Assembly: GCA_018646565.1 (NCBI GenBank)
Contig: JABGUO010000257.1
Span: 1 to 7,345, forward strand
Reading direction: 5' to 3'
DNA: 7,345 nt
DNA from: Opitutia bacterium
Lineage (GTDB): Bacteria; Verrucomicrobiota; Verrucomicrobiia; Opitutales; Seribacteraceae
Shown: positions 1 to 7,113 of the stretch, in pieces
Numbering within the stretch: position 1 is the stretch's first letter
How the letters are laid out: each line of letters begins with the position of its first letter
Notes under the pieces: generated by a model
What the model saw: only the letters and a program-made list of their open reading frames with translations
Database searches by the model: none
What the model was told of the DNA's origin: nothing
Program-made: the position numbers and the translations under genes

Positions 1-315
1 TTAGCAATTACTAAGGGTACAGATATTTTTATTATAATAGCCTGTTGGCCACAAAGTAGAATCGAACATTGGACAACCCTACTTCAGGCAAGGGCGATTG
101 AAAACCAGTCTTATGTCATTGGAGTCAATTCTGTGGGAAGAGAACCAAATATGAAATATGGCGGACGATCACTCATTATTGATCCAACTGGCAAGGTGCT
201 GGCAGATGGGGGAGAAGTCGAGTCGGTAATTGAAGGAGTAATAGATAAAAAAATTATAGACTCATGGCGAAAGGAATTTCCTGCAATCAAAGATATAAGA
301 ACAGATTTAAGTTAA
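1..315 (+). CDS. Nitrilase-superfamily carbon-nitrogen hydrolase, omega-amidase-like (C-terminal part, 5' end outside window)
   Basis: The reading frame is open from base 1 to the TAA at 313-315 and encodes the last 104 residues of a protein that starts outside the window. Visible signatures are GTDIFIIIACWP (residues 6-17), EHW (22-24), QARAIENQSYVIGVN (28-42) and GGRSLIIDPTGKVLA (53-67). This is the typical second half of the nitrilase fold, after the catalytic Cys. The EHW..LL.ARAIENQ pattern and the ending with FPAIKDIR resemble YafV/Nit2-type omega-amidases, which hydrolyse 2-oxoglutaramate or 2-oxosuccinamate in the cytoplasm. The catalytic Glu, Lys and Cys should all lie upstream of the window, so activity and exact substrate cannot be judged here. 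The Cys in ACWP is not the catalytic one. The ATG at 133 is internal and is not the gene start, because conserved family sequence precedes it. The gene converges on the aldo/keto reductase with 30 bp between the stops and is unlikely to be linked to the jet operon. Confidence 0.88.
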   Translation, partial: LAITKGTDIFIIIACWPQSRIEHWTTLLQARAIENQSYVIGVNSVGREPNMKYGGRSLIIDPTGKVLADGGEVESVIEGVIDKKIIDSWRKEFPAIKDIRTDLS

Positions 316-345
316 CCGGTAGCACAAGAACGAATTTCGAGTCAA

Positions 346-1365
346 CTAACTAGACCAAAGGGATTTTGGTAAATTAATCTTAGCCAGTATACGGTCAATT
401 TTGAGAAGTTCATCTTTAGAAAAAGCGGTTTGTTTGACCGACTTCACATTCTCTAAGATTTGAGTAGAGGAACTTGCACCAATCAAAGCACTAGTTACCC
501 GATTATCTCGAAGGACCCATGATAATGCCATCTGAGCCAAGGTTTGACCACGCTGTTCCGCATGATCGTTTAACTCCCTAATTACTGTAAGGTTTTGCTC
601 ACTTAACTCGTTTTTTCGCAAAGGGGAATTTTGTATAGTTGCCCGAGAACCCGCAGGTAAGCCATTTAAATATTTGTCGGTCAATAGACCCTGAAAAAGA
701 GGACAAAATGCGATTATACCAAGCCCCCGCTCTTCACAGGTATCAATTAAGCCATCCTCAATCCAGCGATTCAACATCGAATAATTAGGCTGATGAATTG
801 CGAGAGGAGTAAAATTACAATTTTTCGATACTGAAACCGCGTCTTGAGTTGATTTCGCGGAATAACTGCTGATGCCAACATAAAGAGCTTTTCCCTGACT
901 CACCGCAGTATCCAAAGCGCCGATCGTTTCATCGAGTGGGGTATCCGGATCAAATCGATGCGAATAAAAGAGGTCAAAATAATCAACCTTCATTCTTTTT
1001 AACGACTGATCGAGACTAGCGAGCATATATTTCCTCGAACCCCACTCTCCATAGGGCCCGGGCCACATATCATAACCTGCCTTACTCGTGATCAAAATTT
1101 CATCACGAGGTAAGTCCTTGAGAATTTGCCCCACATTTGATTCAGCAGATCCGTAAGGTGGACCATAGTTATTGGCCAGATCAAAGTGGGTGATTCCTTG
1201 ATCGAATGCCGTATAAATCATTTCCTTTTGATTACTGGTCGGTGAACCACCCCCAAAATTATGCCAACATCCGAGTGTAATCGCAGGCAGTTTGAGCCCC
1301 CATCTGCCACATTTTCTGTATGGCATTCGCCCATCATAGCGGGATGGATTTGAACTGCTTTTCAA
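346..1365 (-). CDS. gpr: Aldo/keto reductase, YghZ/Gpr-like L-glyceraldehyde 3-phosphate reductase
   Basis: A complete 339-residue cytoplasmic NADPH-dependent reductase of the AKR14 (YghZ) group. The E. coli member reduces L-glyceraldehyde 3-phosphate and detoxifies related aldehydes. The (beta/alpha)8-barrel catalytic tetrad is present: Asp62, Tyr67 (within DLANNYGPP), Lys95 (ITSKAG) and His136 (YSHR). Group-specific stretches include AGYDMWPGPYGEWGSRKY (96-113), GISSYS (164-169) and HQPNYSMLNRW (191-201). The cofactor-binding segments are CPLFQGLLTDKYLNG (221-235) and IGASSSTQILENV (295-307). The start is a TTG. An in-frame TAG lies nine bases upstream, and the NPSRYDGRMPYRKCG segment aligns with the E. 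coli N-terminus (NPERYGQMQYRYCG), so the next ATG at codon 14 would remove conserved sequence. No Shine-Dalgarno is visible. The gene begins 22 bp after the jetC stop on the same strand, in the place where jetD normally sits, so it may be expressed from the jet operon. The family call is firm; the physiological substrate is inferred. Confidence 0.9.
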   Translation of the reverse strand: MKSSSNPSRYDGRMPYRKCGRWGLKLPAITLGCWHNFGGGSPTSNQKEMIYTAFDQGITHFDLANNYGPPYGSAESNVGQILKDLPRDEILITSKAGYDMWPGPYGEWGSRKYMLASLDQSLKRMKVDYFDLFYSHRFDPDTPLDETIGALDTAVSQGKALYVGISSYSAKSTQDAVSVSKNCNFTPLAIHQPNYSMLNRWIEDGLIDTCEERGLGIIAFCPLFQGLLTDKYLNGLPAGSRATIQNSPLRKNELSEQNLTVIRELNDHAEQRGQTLAQMALSWVLRDNRVTSALIGASSSTQILENVKSVKQTAFSKDELLKIDRILAKINLPKSLWSS

Positions 1366-1387
1366 AATGAACTAGACGGACAAGTGA

Positions 1388-4300
1388 TCAGGAGTCTGCT
1401 TCAATCGTTTCGCCTTCCAACTCCTCGTCTTCCGGTTCAACCTCAAGTTGTTCACCAAGATATTCTTTTACACTGAGGTCACCAACGAAGGAAAGCCCAT
1501 CTCGCCTTTCGACCACATGATATCTTTCAACATATTTTTGAACCACATGTATTTTGGCATCCAAAGGCTGAACAATAAGTAGTTGGAGGTGAAACTCCTT
1601 GAATAAATCAAGGAGGTATTGAGAGAATTCATCATCCGTCTTACTGAACATTTCATCCACTGCAACCAATCGAAAAGTTTCGGTCTGTTTTCCACCCACA
1701 TCAATTCCATATTGGTATGCAATTGCGGTTGCCAAAATAGTGGACGCCAACCGGTTTTTTTCTCCCCCAGATTTACCGGCTGCCCCACTGTAACTTTGCC
1801 TTAAAGTATCTTCATCCTTATAAAACTCATCCGCTCGGAATTTAAACCAATTTCTTACGTCGATTACCCGTTCTGTCCAATTGGTATCGAGTTCCAATTC
1901 CGCTAAAAAATGCTCCACTCGATGATACCGTTCCCGTCTACGTTCATCTTCGTCATCGGCTTCCAAATCACCTTCCAATGCATGGCGACGAAGTTTTTTG
2001 AATTTACGAACTCCATCATCTCCTGCATCTTCAAACTTGAGCTGAATATAAGTCTCTTCTTTCCGGTCAAAGGTCACGCGAGAAAGGTGTTCATTTAATT
2101 CATTAATTCTTTTTCGTATTCGATCCCGGTGGGATTCTAATGCTTCACTAAAGCCAGAAACCTCTTCGGGCACCTGAACGCGGAGGAGTTCTTCAAAACG
2201 AAGTCGATTTTTGGCTAAGTCCTCCTCTTGTATCTGTCTGCGAATTTCCTCAAAAGAAGCGTATGTTGAATCGTTATAACCCTCCTCCAATTCAAGATTT
2301 AATTCGTCGCGAAATGCTTGATTTTTTGCATCTGCAATAAATCGTTGCATTGCGGCAACATTCTTATCCCGAAACTTATCCAATCCAGAATCAAGCTTAT
2401 GAATCCTTGCATCTAATTTATGGGAAGCAAGGCGGGCAGATTCTTCAATATCATCCGGTTTTTCCGGAGGTTCACCAAACTCGGTTGCAATATCCTTAAA
2501 TAATTCTTCTCTTCTTTTTTCGGCTAATTCCCGGGTTTCTGAATCAGCACTGTCTTCACCGATAGTCTCCTCAATAAATTCATCCATACTCTTGACGAGC
2601 AATGAACGAAGTGAGGTCATACGGGATTCATTTCTTTCCGCTCGTGCTTCAACGCCACCGATTCTTTGCAATACCTCATCTCTAGTATTCTGACTTTCTT
2701 CCAACTGAACTGTTGCACTGTCTCGGTCATCTTTTAGCTTTTTCAGGACATCAGAACCACCTACAATTACCCGTTCCTCCTCCTCTAAGTCTGCGATACG
2801 AGTAGCCAATCCAAGTTGATCGATATCAGAAAATTCATTAGCACAGGCTTGGATTTGGGCACCAGAACGTAGTTTGACTCGGCTGGATTGCCTTTCTAAC
2901 TCGGCTTCCCTCATGGCTCGGCCCGAGTTATCAAGTTCCTCACGCCATTTGATCAGAGAATCATCAAGAGTTCTTTGCTTAGGATTCACATCCCAACCAA
3001 GTACCCAATTTGTGGCATCATCGAGATATCTTGAGTCATCTTTATCACGGAGCACTCCGTCACTTTTAACTAATCCTTCTAAAGTTAATGCAAATGGATT
3101 TTTGACAAATTCCTGATCTCTCATCGATCTACAAATATGAGGAAATCGATCTGCTAACTCAGATCGCAACCAAGTCTGCCTCGACTTCTCCATTTCCGGA
3201 CGGAGAGAAAGTTTGGCAACCACAGAGTCATCATGCAATTTTGGACTTTTACGATCCGACTGGGGGCAAATAAATGAGAGTCGCTCTCCGAGGTGGTTCA
3301 CTTCGAGGAAAGCTTCCGCCTCCTCCGCTAATTTTTGTGGAACTACAACAGTCAAAGAAAAGTTCCGAAGTAGTCTTTCGATAGGACCTGTCCATTTAAC
3401 TTCATCCGGGACAACCTGTATTAATTCCCCCACAAAAGGTAACTCTTTGGCATCCCGGTCCAATGCAGTTGCCAAACCACTTCGTAGACGGGCAATTTCA
3501 GAAGGAATATTTGAATTAGCTTCCAGGAGATATCTTCTTTCCTCCTCTAAACTATCTACTTTTGCCTTGGCTTTTTTGAGAAGGTAAGAAATTTCAGGAA
3601 TCTTTTCATCAATTTCTACCACCTTGGCTTCGAGCCTTGGAATTTGATTATCAAGTTCGCGACGAAGAGTTAAAAAATCCTCTTCTTCTTGTACTTTTGT
3701 ACCCTTCTCCCAAGAAGACAGGTGCCTTTCAAAAGTCGCCGCTCTTTTCGAAACAACCTCACGCTTATCTCGTAAACGATCCATCTCCGCACCCACTTGT
3801 TCTAGACGACGATTTTCATCGCTGTCGGCAAGTGCGCGTTCGAGATGATTCAACTTTTCCCGCAAGCGGTCCACCTCGGTTCGTGCACTTTTTAGTCGTG
3901 CCCTTTCTGCTTCCTCTTGGTGCTTGAGTTCAGTCACCCATTCAACACGACGGTCCAGTTCAGCTTGCGCATAATACGGTTCAATTGAATTGCGAAGTTC
4001 ATCCGCATAAGTGCGTTCTTTATTCGCTTCAAGAAAAGAGGTATGCGTACTTTTGATTTCATCCAGTTGCTCGAGTTGATAGGCCGCAGTTTCGATCCGA
4101 CGGTGAGTACTTCTCAAATCGTCAAAGCGTTCCTGCAATGCAACGAGTTTTTCTTTAGAACCTCCATCATCCAACATATGCTCACGAATAAATTGGGTAA
4201 GATCCTTTACATCCTTGATACAGACTGCCTGATTAAAAATGGACATCGGAGAACGATTACCCAGATCCGTATCCATAAAAAGCATCGATTCAAATTTTTT

Positions 4301-4885
4301 ATGGTACGCCGTAAAGGAATCAAAAACGGTCAAATTCCGTTCTTTAATTAACCGGCGAATATTATCTACATCTCCCAGGTTATTAAAGTCTTCATCCACG
4401 GAAAGTTTTCTTTTCTCAACTACATAAACCTTATCCACCTTCCCGCCCGGAAGGCACCAAAGGACTTGAGCAATCGATACATCTGTCTTGTAGGCTTCAT
4501 TGTAAAAATGGGCCATTAATACGGTATATGATTCACCGGGTTTGCGGAGAGTCTCCTTTCTGCCTTGTCCAGTAGTTGCATCATGAATTTCGGAGTAAGC
4601 CCCCAAAACATAATCCCGTTCATTTCTTTCACGACTTCCTGCCTGACTTGAGGCTACATTATAATTTCGCACACGATTCGGTACAAGCAGCGTGAGAAGT
4701 GCATCCACAATTGTTGACTTTCCTGAACCATTCCGTCCCGTCACCATCGAAGTTCGTCCATCCGGGCACATGGAGTAGACTTCGTTATGAAATGTACCCC
4801 AATTTAAAACCGAAAGTTTGTGTAATCGGTAACCGGCAGTTGATTTATCCGGCGAAAATTCAAGTTCAAGTTGTGATTCAAGCAT
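1388..4885 (-). CDS. jetC: JetC/MksB-like SMC-type ATPase of a Wadjet (condensin-like) complex
   Basis: The large ATPase motor subunit, 1165 residues from the preferred start, which fits the roughly 1100-residue family norm. Numbering is from the ATG at 4885. The N-terminal half-domain carries Walker A GRNGSGKST (50-58, Lys56) and the JetC-typical DYVLGAYS (91-98). Charged coiled-coil arms run roughly 260-475 and 640-1000. Between them lies a hinge-like globular region (about 480-640) with LPFVGELIQV, W.GPIERLL and NWVLGWD. The C-terminal half-domain has the ABC signature KSGGEKNRL (1038-1046), Walker B LVAVDE (1073-1078, Asp1077, Glu1078) and D-loop SKTD (1081-1084), so ATP hydrolysis should be intact. 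A short acidic tail ends the protein. In the family, two JetC chains with JetA and JetB form a loop-extruding complex on DNA. An ATG at 4891 (two residues longer) is possible, but GGAGG at 4892-4896 has proper spacing only to 4885. The gene overlaps jetB by 8 bp, showing co-translation. JetD does not follow; an aldo/keto reductase does. Confidence 0.93.
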   Translation of the reverse strand: MLESQLELEFSPDKSTAGYRLHKLSVLNWGTFHNEVYSMCPDGRTSMVTGRNGSGKSTIVDALLTLLVPNRVRNYNVASSQAGSRERNERDYVLGAYSEIHDATTGQGRKETLRKPGESYTVLMAHFYNEAYKTDVSIAQVLWCLPGGKVDKVYVVEKRKLSVDEDFNNLGDVDNIRRLIKERNLTVFDSFTAYHKKFESMLFMDTDLGNRSPMSIFNQAVCIKDVKDLTQFIREHMLDDGGSKEKLVALQERFDDLRSTHRRIETAAYQLEQLDEIKSTHTSFLEANKERTYADELRNSIEPYYAQAELDRRVEWVTELKHQEEAERARLKSARTEVDRLREKLNHLERALADSDENRRLEQVGAEMDRLRDKREVVSKRAATFERHLSSWEKGTKVQEEEDFLTLRRELDNQIPRLEAKVVEIDEKIPEISYLLKKAKAKVDSLEEERRYLLEANSNIPSEIARLRSGLATALDRDAKELPFVGELIQVVPDEVKWTGPIERLLRNFSLTVVVPQKLAEEAEAFLEVNHLGERLSFICPQSDRKSPKLHDDSVVAKLSLRPEMEKSRQTWLRSELADRFPHICRSMRDQEFVKNPFALTLEGLVKSDGVLRDKDDSRYLDDATNWVLGWDVNPKQRTLDDSLIKWREELDNSGRAMREAELERQSSRVKLRSGAQIQACANEFSDIDQLGLATRIADLEEEERVIVGGSDVLKKLKDDRDSATVQLEESQNTRDEVLQRIGGVEARAERNESRMTSLRSLLVKSMDEFIEETIGEDSADSETRELAEKRREELFKDIATEFGEPPEKPDDIEESARLASHKLDARIHKLDSGLDKFRDKNVAAMQRFIADAKNQAFRDELNLELEEGYNDSTYASFEEIRRQIQEEDLAKNRLRFEELLRVQVPEEVSGFSEALESHRDRIRKRINELNEHLSRVTFDRKEETYIQLKFEDAGDDGVRKFKKLRRHALEGDLEADDEDERRRERYHRVEHFLAELELDTNWTERVIDVRNWFKFRADEFYKDEDTLRQSYSGAAGKSGGEKNRLASTILATAIAYQYGIDVGGKQTETFRLVAVDEMFSKTDDEFSQYLLDLFKEFHLQLLIVQPLDAKIHVVQKYVERYHVVERRDGLSFVGDLSVKEYLGEQLEVEPEDEELEGETIEADS

Positions 4886-5504
4886 CTTCATCCTCCATAT
4901 CTTCTTCTAGGTCAGGTGATCTTCTTTTTATTTGATCACGAATTTCGGCTAACTTTTCAGGGGGCAGCTTTGCTTTTATTATCCGTTCGACGCGATAAAG
5001 TCCCCCCTCTTTATCCCGTACTTTTTTTAGAATTCCCCATTCTTCGAATTTTGTAACCAAGGCGGAAATCTGGCGGTGTATTTTTTTCTCATCATGTAAC
5101 TCCGGGTAATAGGGAGTCATGGTATCCCTCAAATCCATTGCAGATCGATAGAGGTGATCCCCCTCCTCTTGATTCTGCTCGAACCTCATTAGTTCCTCGC
5201 GCAAAAGAACCATGAAAATAGTTTGGTGATACGAAAGACGGGTACGGCGAAGTACTCGTGGCAGAGGTGCTTCAGTTCCATCATCCCAACTTTCCACCTC
5301 CGATTCTTCAATCTCTTCTCGTTGACGGACAAATGCATAGCCAGCCGAATCATCGCGGGCGACCTCCATTCCGATTTCAAAAAAATGGTTTCGTATCTTG
5401 TCCCATTCCGCACCTAAACGACCCCAAAGATCTAAATCTTCCTGATAAATCGGTCCATTAAGGAGACGAACAATGACATGACGGTGAGTGATAGCTGGAT
5501 TCAT
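4878..5504 (-). CDS. jetB: JetB/MksE-like DUF4194 winged-helix (KITE-like) subunit
   Basis: A 208-residue accessory subunit of the Wadjet/Mks SMC-like complex. In characterised complexes the JetB dimer binds the JetA kleisin and helps clamp DNA; it has no enzymatic activity of its own. DUF4194 hallmarks are visible: VIVRLLNGPIYQEDLDLW (10-27), GMEVARDDSAGYAFVRQ (45-61), the helix LPRVLRRTRLSYHQTIFMVL (81-100) followed by LREEL, and a C-terminal winged-helix ending FEEWGILKKV...GLYRVERIIKAKL (153-180). The last 13 residues are strongly acidic (DLEEDMEDEDA). The ATG start overlaps the jetA stop as ATGA (4 bp), a standard stop-restart coupling, and the 3' end overlaps jetC. No Shine-Dalgarno is evident, consistent with translation coupled to jetA. 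Length and motifs are normal, with no sign of decay. The family assignment is by motif recognition rather than a search. Confidence 0.88.
   Translation of the reverse strand: MNPAITHRHVIVRLLNGPIYQEDLDLWGRLGAEWDKIRNHFFEIGMEVARDDSAGYAFVRQREEIEESEVESWDDGTEAPLPRVLRRTRLSYHQTIFMVLLREELMRFEQNQEEGDHLYRSAMDLRDTMTPYYPELHDEKKIHRQISALVTKFEEWGILKKVRDKEGGLYRVERIIKAKLPPEKLAEIRDQIKRRSPDLEEDMEDEDA
4892..4896 (-). promoter_or_regulatory. Shine-Dalgarno GGAGG deciding the jetC start
   Basis: On the minus strand the sequence reads GGAGG ATGAAG ATG. The GGAGG directly abuts the ATG at 4891 (zero spacing, unusable) but lies 6 nt before the ATG at 4885. This favours the second ATG as the jetC start. The site lies inside the last codons of jetB, as is usual for translationally coupled genes. 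It is the only strong Shine-Dalgarno seen before a gene start in this window. Confidence 0.7.
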
Positions 5505-6955
5505 AATAAATTTCGTTGAAAAACAAGTTGTTGTACCTCGACAAAGCGAGGTTGCGAAGGCCGGTTTAAGTCGATGCTGATAATTTCGTCCGATAAAATT
5601 TCATGCCGATTGTCCTCTCCTGCAATTACTCGGTAACAAACAACATCTACAATTCCCCGTTCTAGGGGAAACTTTTCAACTATATCGGTAAGGCTGATTG
5701 TTTCGTTTTCTTCTAGCACCTCATCAACCCGGTCCCTAAATTTTGCTAAATCAAGTGGCTCGCCGACCGAATTAAGAATTTCATTCATCCATTTAATATC
5801 GTCTGGCTTTGCTTTCTGTACCTTGGCAAAGGGCTCCACTGCCTTGGGTTCCCAAAATTCAGCCTCCATAAGTGAGAAGAATTGAGCACGTATATCGATT
5901 TCGAATTCCCAATCCTCGGGCGGTTCATCCCGTAATTGGAAAGCCTGTTGTCGAATGGAGGTTAAGGTTTCTCTAATTTGTCGACCTGAACCTCCTGCAT
6001 GGTCTCCCACAACCTGACGAAGTTTTCGACTAATTCGTCCGTAGGCTCCATGGGCAGCACCGGCTTCGCCAAACAATCGTTCGCCTAAATTACTAAACAC
6101 TTTTGTTGGATCCAATCCACGCTTTCGAGCGATATCAGAAGTCTGTTCGGCTAATCCTCGTAATTTCCGGGCCAATGCCGGATTGGTCATCATCGTGCGA
6201 AAGCCAAAATAACTCTTTCCCTGATCGCAATCCCGAAGTTCCTCGTCCGCATCAAGAACTCGCTCCACAATATCTCCTTTGGATGCAACCCCTTGTGCAT
6301 AGAGCTTAGAAATTTCTTTTGCATGGTCTTTAAAGAATTCTTCAATCGCACGGAAGTCAGAAAGGAAATGCTCTACCAGGTCGGACAAATCATAAACCTG
6401 ATCACGAATTACATCTTCTCCAAAGATTGGGGCTTCTCCTGTTTCCTGAATTTTACGAATTTCGTCATCAATATCTTCTCTTTTACGTACTAACTCGCGA
6501 ATCCTTGCCTCAGGATCTGCATTAACTCCCTGAGTAAGATTTTGCATCTCAAGCATAATACGGTTGAACCGAGACTCAGTGGTTGCATAACCACGGTGTT
6601 GCATAGCCAGTAAATCCTGTAACCAGCTGAGTACTTTTTCGGAATGCCTAGTTAAACGAAATACATATTCTTCGCGATCTTCATTGTAAGTTTTCGTCAG
6701 GTATCGATGTTCCTCGTCACACCATTCATCTAAGTATTCTTGGGGTAACCTTTTAGGTGCGTCAAAATCTTCAAGTTCACGCATTTGTTCGATATGTTCA
6801 GACAAAGTGCCAACCAACTCCTCCTCCGATGCTTCCACCACCCCCCAATGCTTGAATGTTTTAAAAAAGAACCCAGCAACAAAAGAGCCCAATCTACCAC
6901 GCATTAAGCGTAATGCAGGCGACTCGTCAAAAAGGTGCAAAAAATCTTCGTCCAT
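5501..6955 (-). CDS. jetA: JetA/MksF-like DUF3375 kleisin-like subunit
   Basis: A 484-residue protein, the normal size for DUF3375, and the first gene of the jetABC operon. It is expected to be the kleisin-like bridge that joins the two JetC ATPase heads and carries JetB. Family signatures are SPALRLMRGRLGSFVAGFF at residues 12-30, VFRLTRHSEKVLSWL (98-112), the very characteristic TTESRFNRI (125-133), DPEARIRELVRKREDIDDEI (148-167), FLSDFRAIEEFF (197-208) and DQGKSYFGF (244-252). A C-terminal winged-helix module has SLTDIVEKFPLERGIVDVVCYRVIA (421-445), matching the usual PLEQGLAELVAY pattern. The ATG at 6955 places SPALRLMR about 12 residues from the N-terminus, as in relatives, which supports this start. 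No Shine-Dalgarno precedes it. The reading frame is intact. The upstream gap of about 149 bp to the propeller gene should hold the operon promoter, but none is convincing. Confidence 0.9.
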   Translation of the reverse strand: MDEDFLHLFDESPALRLMRGRLGSFVAGFFFKTFKHWGVVEASEEELVGTLSEHIEQMRELEDFDAPKRLPQEYLDEWCDEEHRYLTKTYNEDREEYVFRLTRHSEKVLSWLQDLLAMQHRGYATTESRFNRIMLEMQNLTQGVNADPEARIRELVRKREDIDDEIRKIQETGEAPIFGEDVIRDQVYDLSDLVEHFLSDFRAIEEFFKDHAKEISKLYAQGVASKGDIVERVLDADEELRDCDQGKSYFGFRTMMTNPALARKLRGLAEQTSDIARKRGLDPTKVFSNLGERLFGEAGAAHGAYGRISRKLRQVVGDHAGGSGRQIRETLTSIRQQAFQLRDEPPEDWEFEIDIRAQFFSLMEAEFWEPKAVEPFAKVQKAKPDDIKWMNEILNSVGEPLDLAKFRDRVDEVLEENETISLTDIVEKFPLERGIVDVVCYRVIAGEDNRHEILSDEIISIDLNRPSQPRFVEVQQLVFQRNLL

Positions 6956-6985
6956 ATTATATCAATAGTAGTTTCTTATTTCAGA

Positions 6986-7005
6986 TTGAGAACCTAAGAT
7001 CTCAA
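6986..7005. repeat. Short perfect inverted repeat upstream of jetA
   Basis: TTGAGA (6986-6991) and TCTCAA (7000-7005) form a perfect 6 bp inverted repeat around an 8-base spacer. It lies 31 bp upstream of the jetA ATG. There is no T-run after it on either strand, so it is not an intrinsic terminator. It could be an operator for a dimeric regulator of the jet operon, but a repeat this short can occur by chance. Confidence 0.3.
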
Positions 7006-7081
7006 GTCAAAGAGAAGTTATTACCAATCGGAATTGCTTGTGAAAAACATTTCAACTGTTATCGACTTTTGTACTGTTTAC

Positions 7082-7113
7082 AGGGACTAAAAATGAACCA
7101 TTTTTTAATCCCT
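7082..7113 (-). terminator. Imperfect long hairpin at the 3' end of the propeller gene (terminator-like)
   Basis: The plus-strand arms are 7082-7095 (AGGGACTAAAAATG) and 7099-7113 (CATTTTTTAATCCCT), with a 3-base loop. In minus-strand RNA this gives a stem of about 14 pairs with one G-U wobble and one bulged A. On the plus strand the wobble becomes an A-C mismatch, so the structure fits transcription of the minus-strand propeller gene better. The hairpin contains that gene's stop codon (7105-7107). No U-tract follows the 3' arm, so it is not a classical intrinsic terminator. It may instead protect the 3' end or attenuate read-through into jetA. Confidence 0.4.

Noticed and set aside
133..315. 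Separate 60-residue protein starting at the ATG at 133
   Set aside because: The same frame is open to base 1 and encodes conserved nitrilase-family sequence upstream, so this ATG is internal to a longer gene.
310..351. Possible bidirectional terminator between the hydrolase and the reductase (AGTTAAC / GTCAACT)
   Set aside because: Arms of only about seven bases with a mismatch, a wide loop and no T-runs. It overlaps both stop codons but is not convincing as a terminator.
1468..1788. Minus-strand 106-residue open frame inside jetC
   Set aside because: It lies entirely within the conserved ATPase C-terminal domain of jetC in another frame and shows no family features.
3213..3587. Plus-strand 124-residue open frame antisense to jetC
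   Set aside because: Low-complexity Ser/Arg-rich translation expected from the antisense of a charged coiled-coil and hinge region; no ribosome site or recognisable domain.
6956..6984. Perfect TATAAT (6956-6961, minus strand) with CTGAAA 17 bp upstream as the jetA promoter
   Set aside because: The -10 box touches the jetA ATG, so transcription would start inside the coding sequence. JetA homology supports the ATG at 6955 as the real start. Most likely a chance match in AT-rich sequence.
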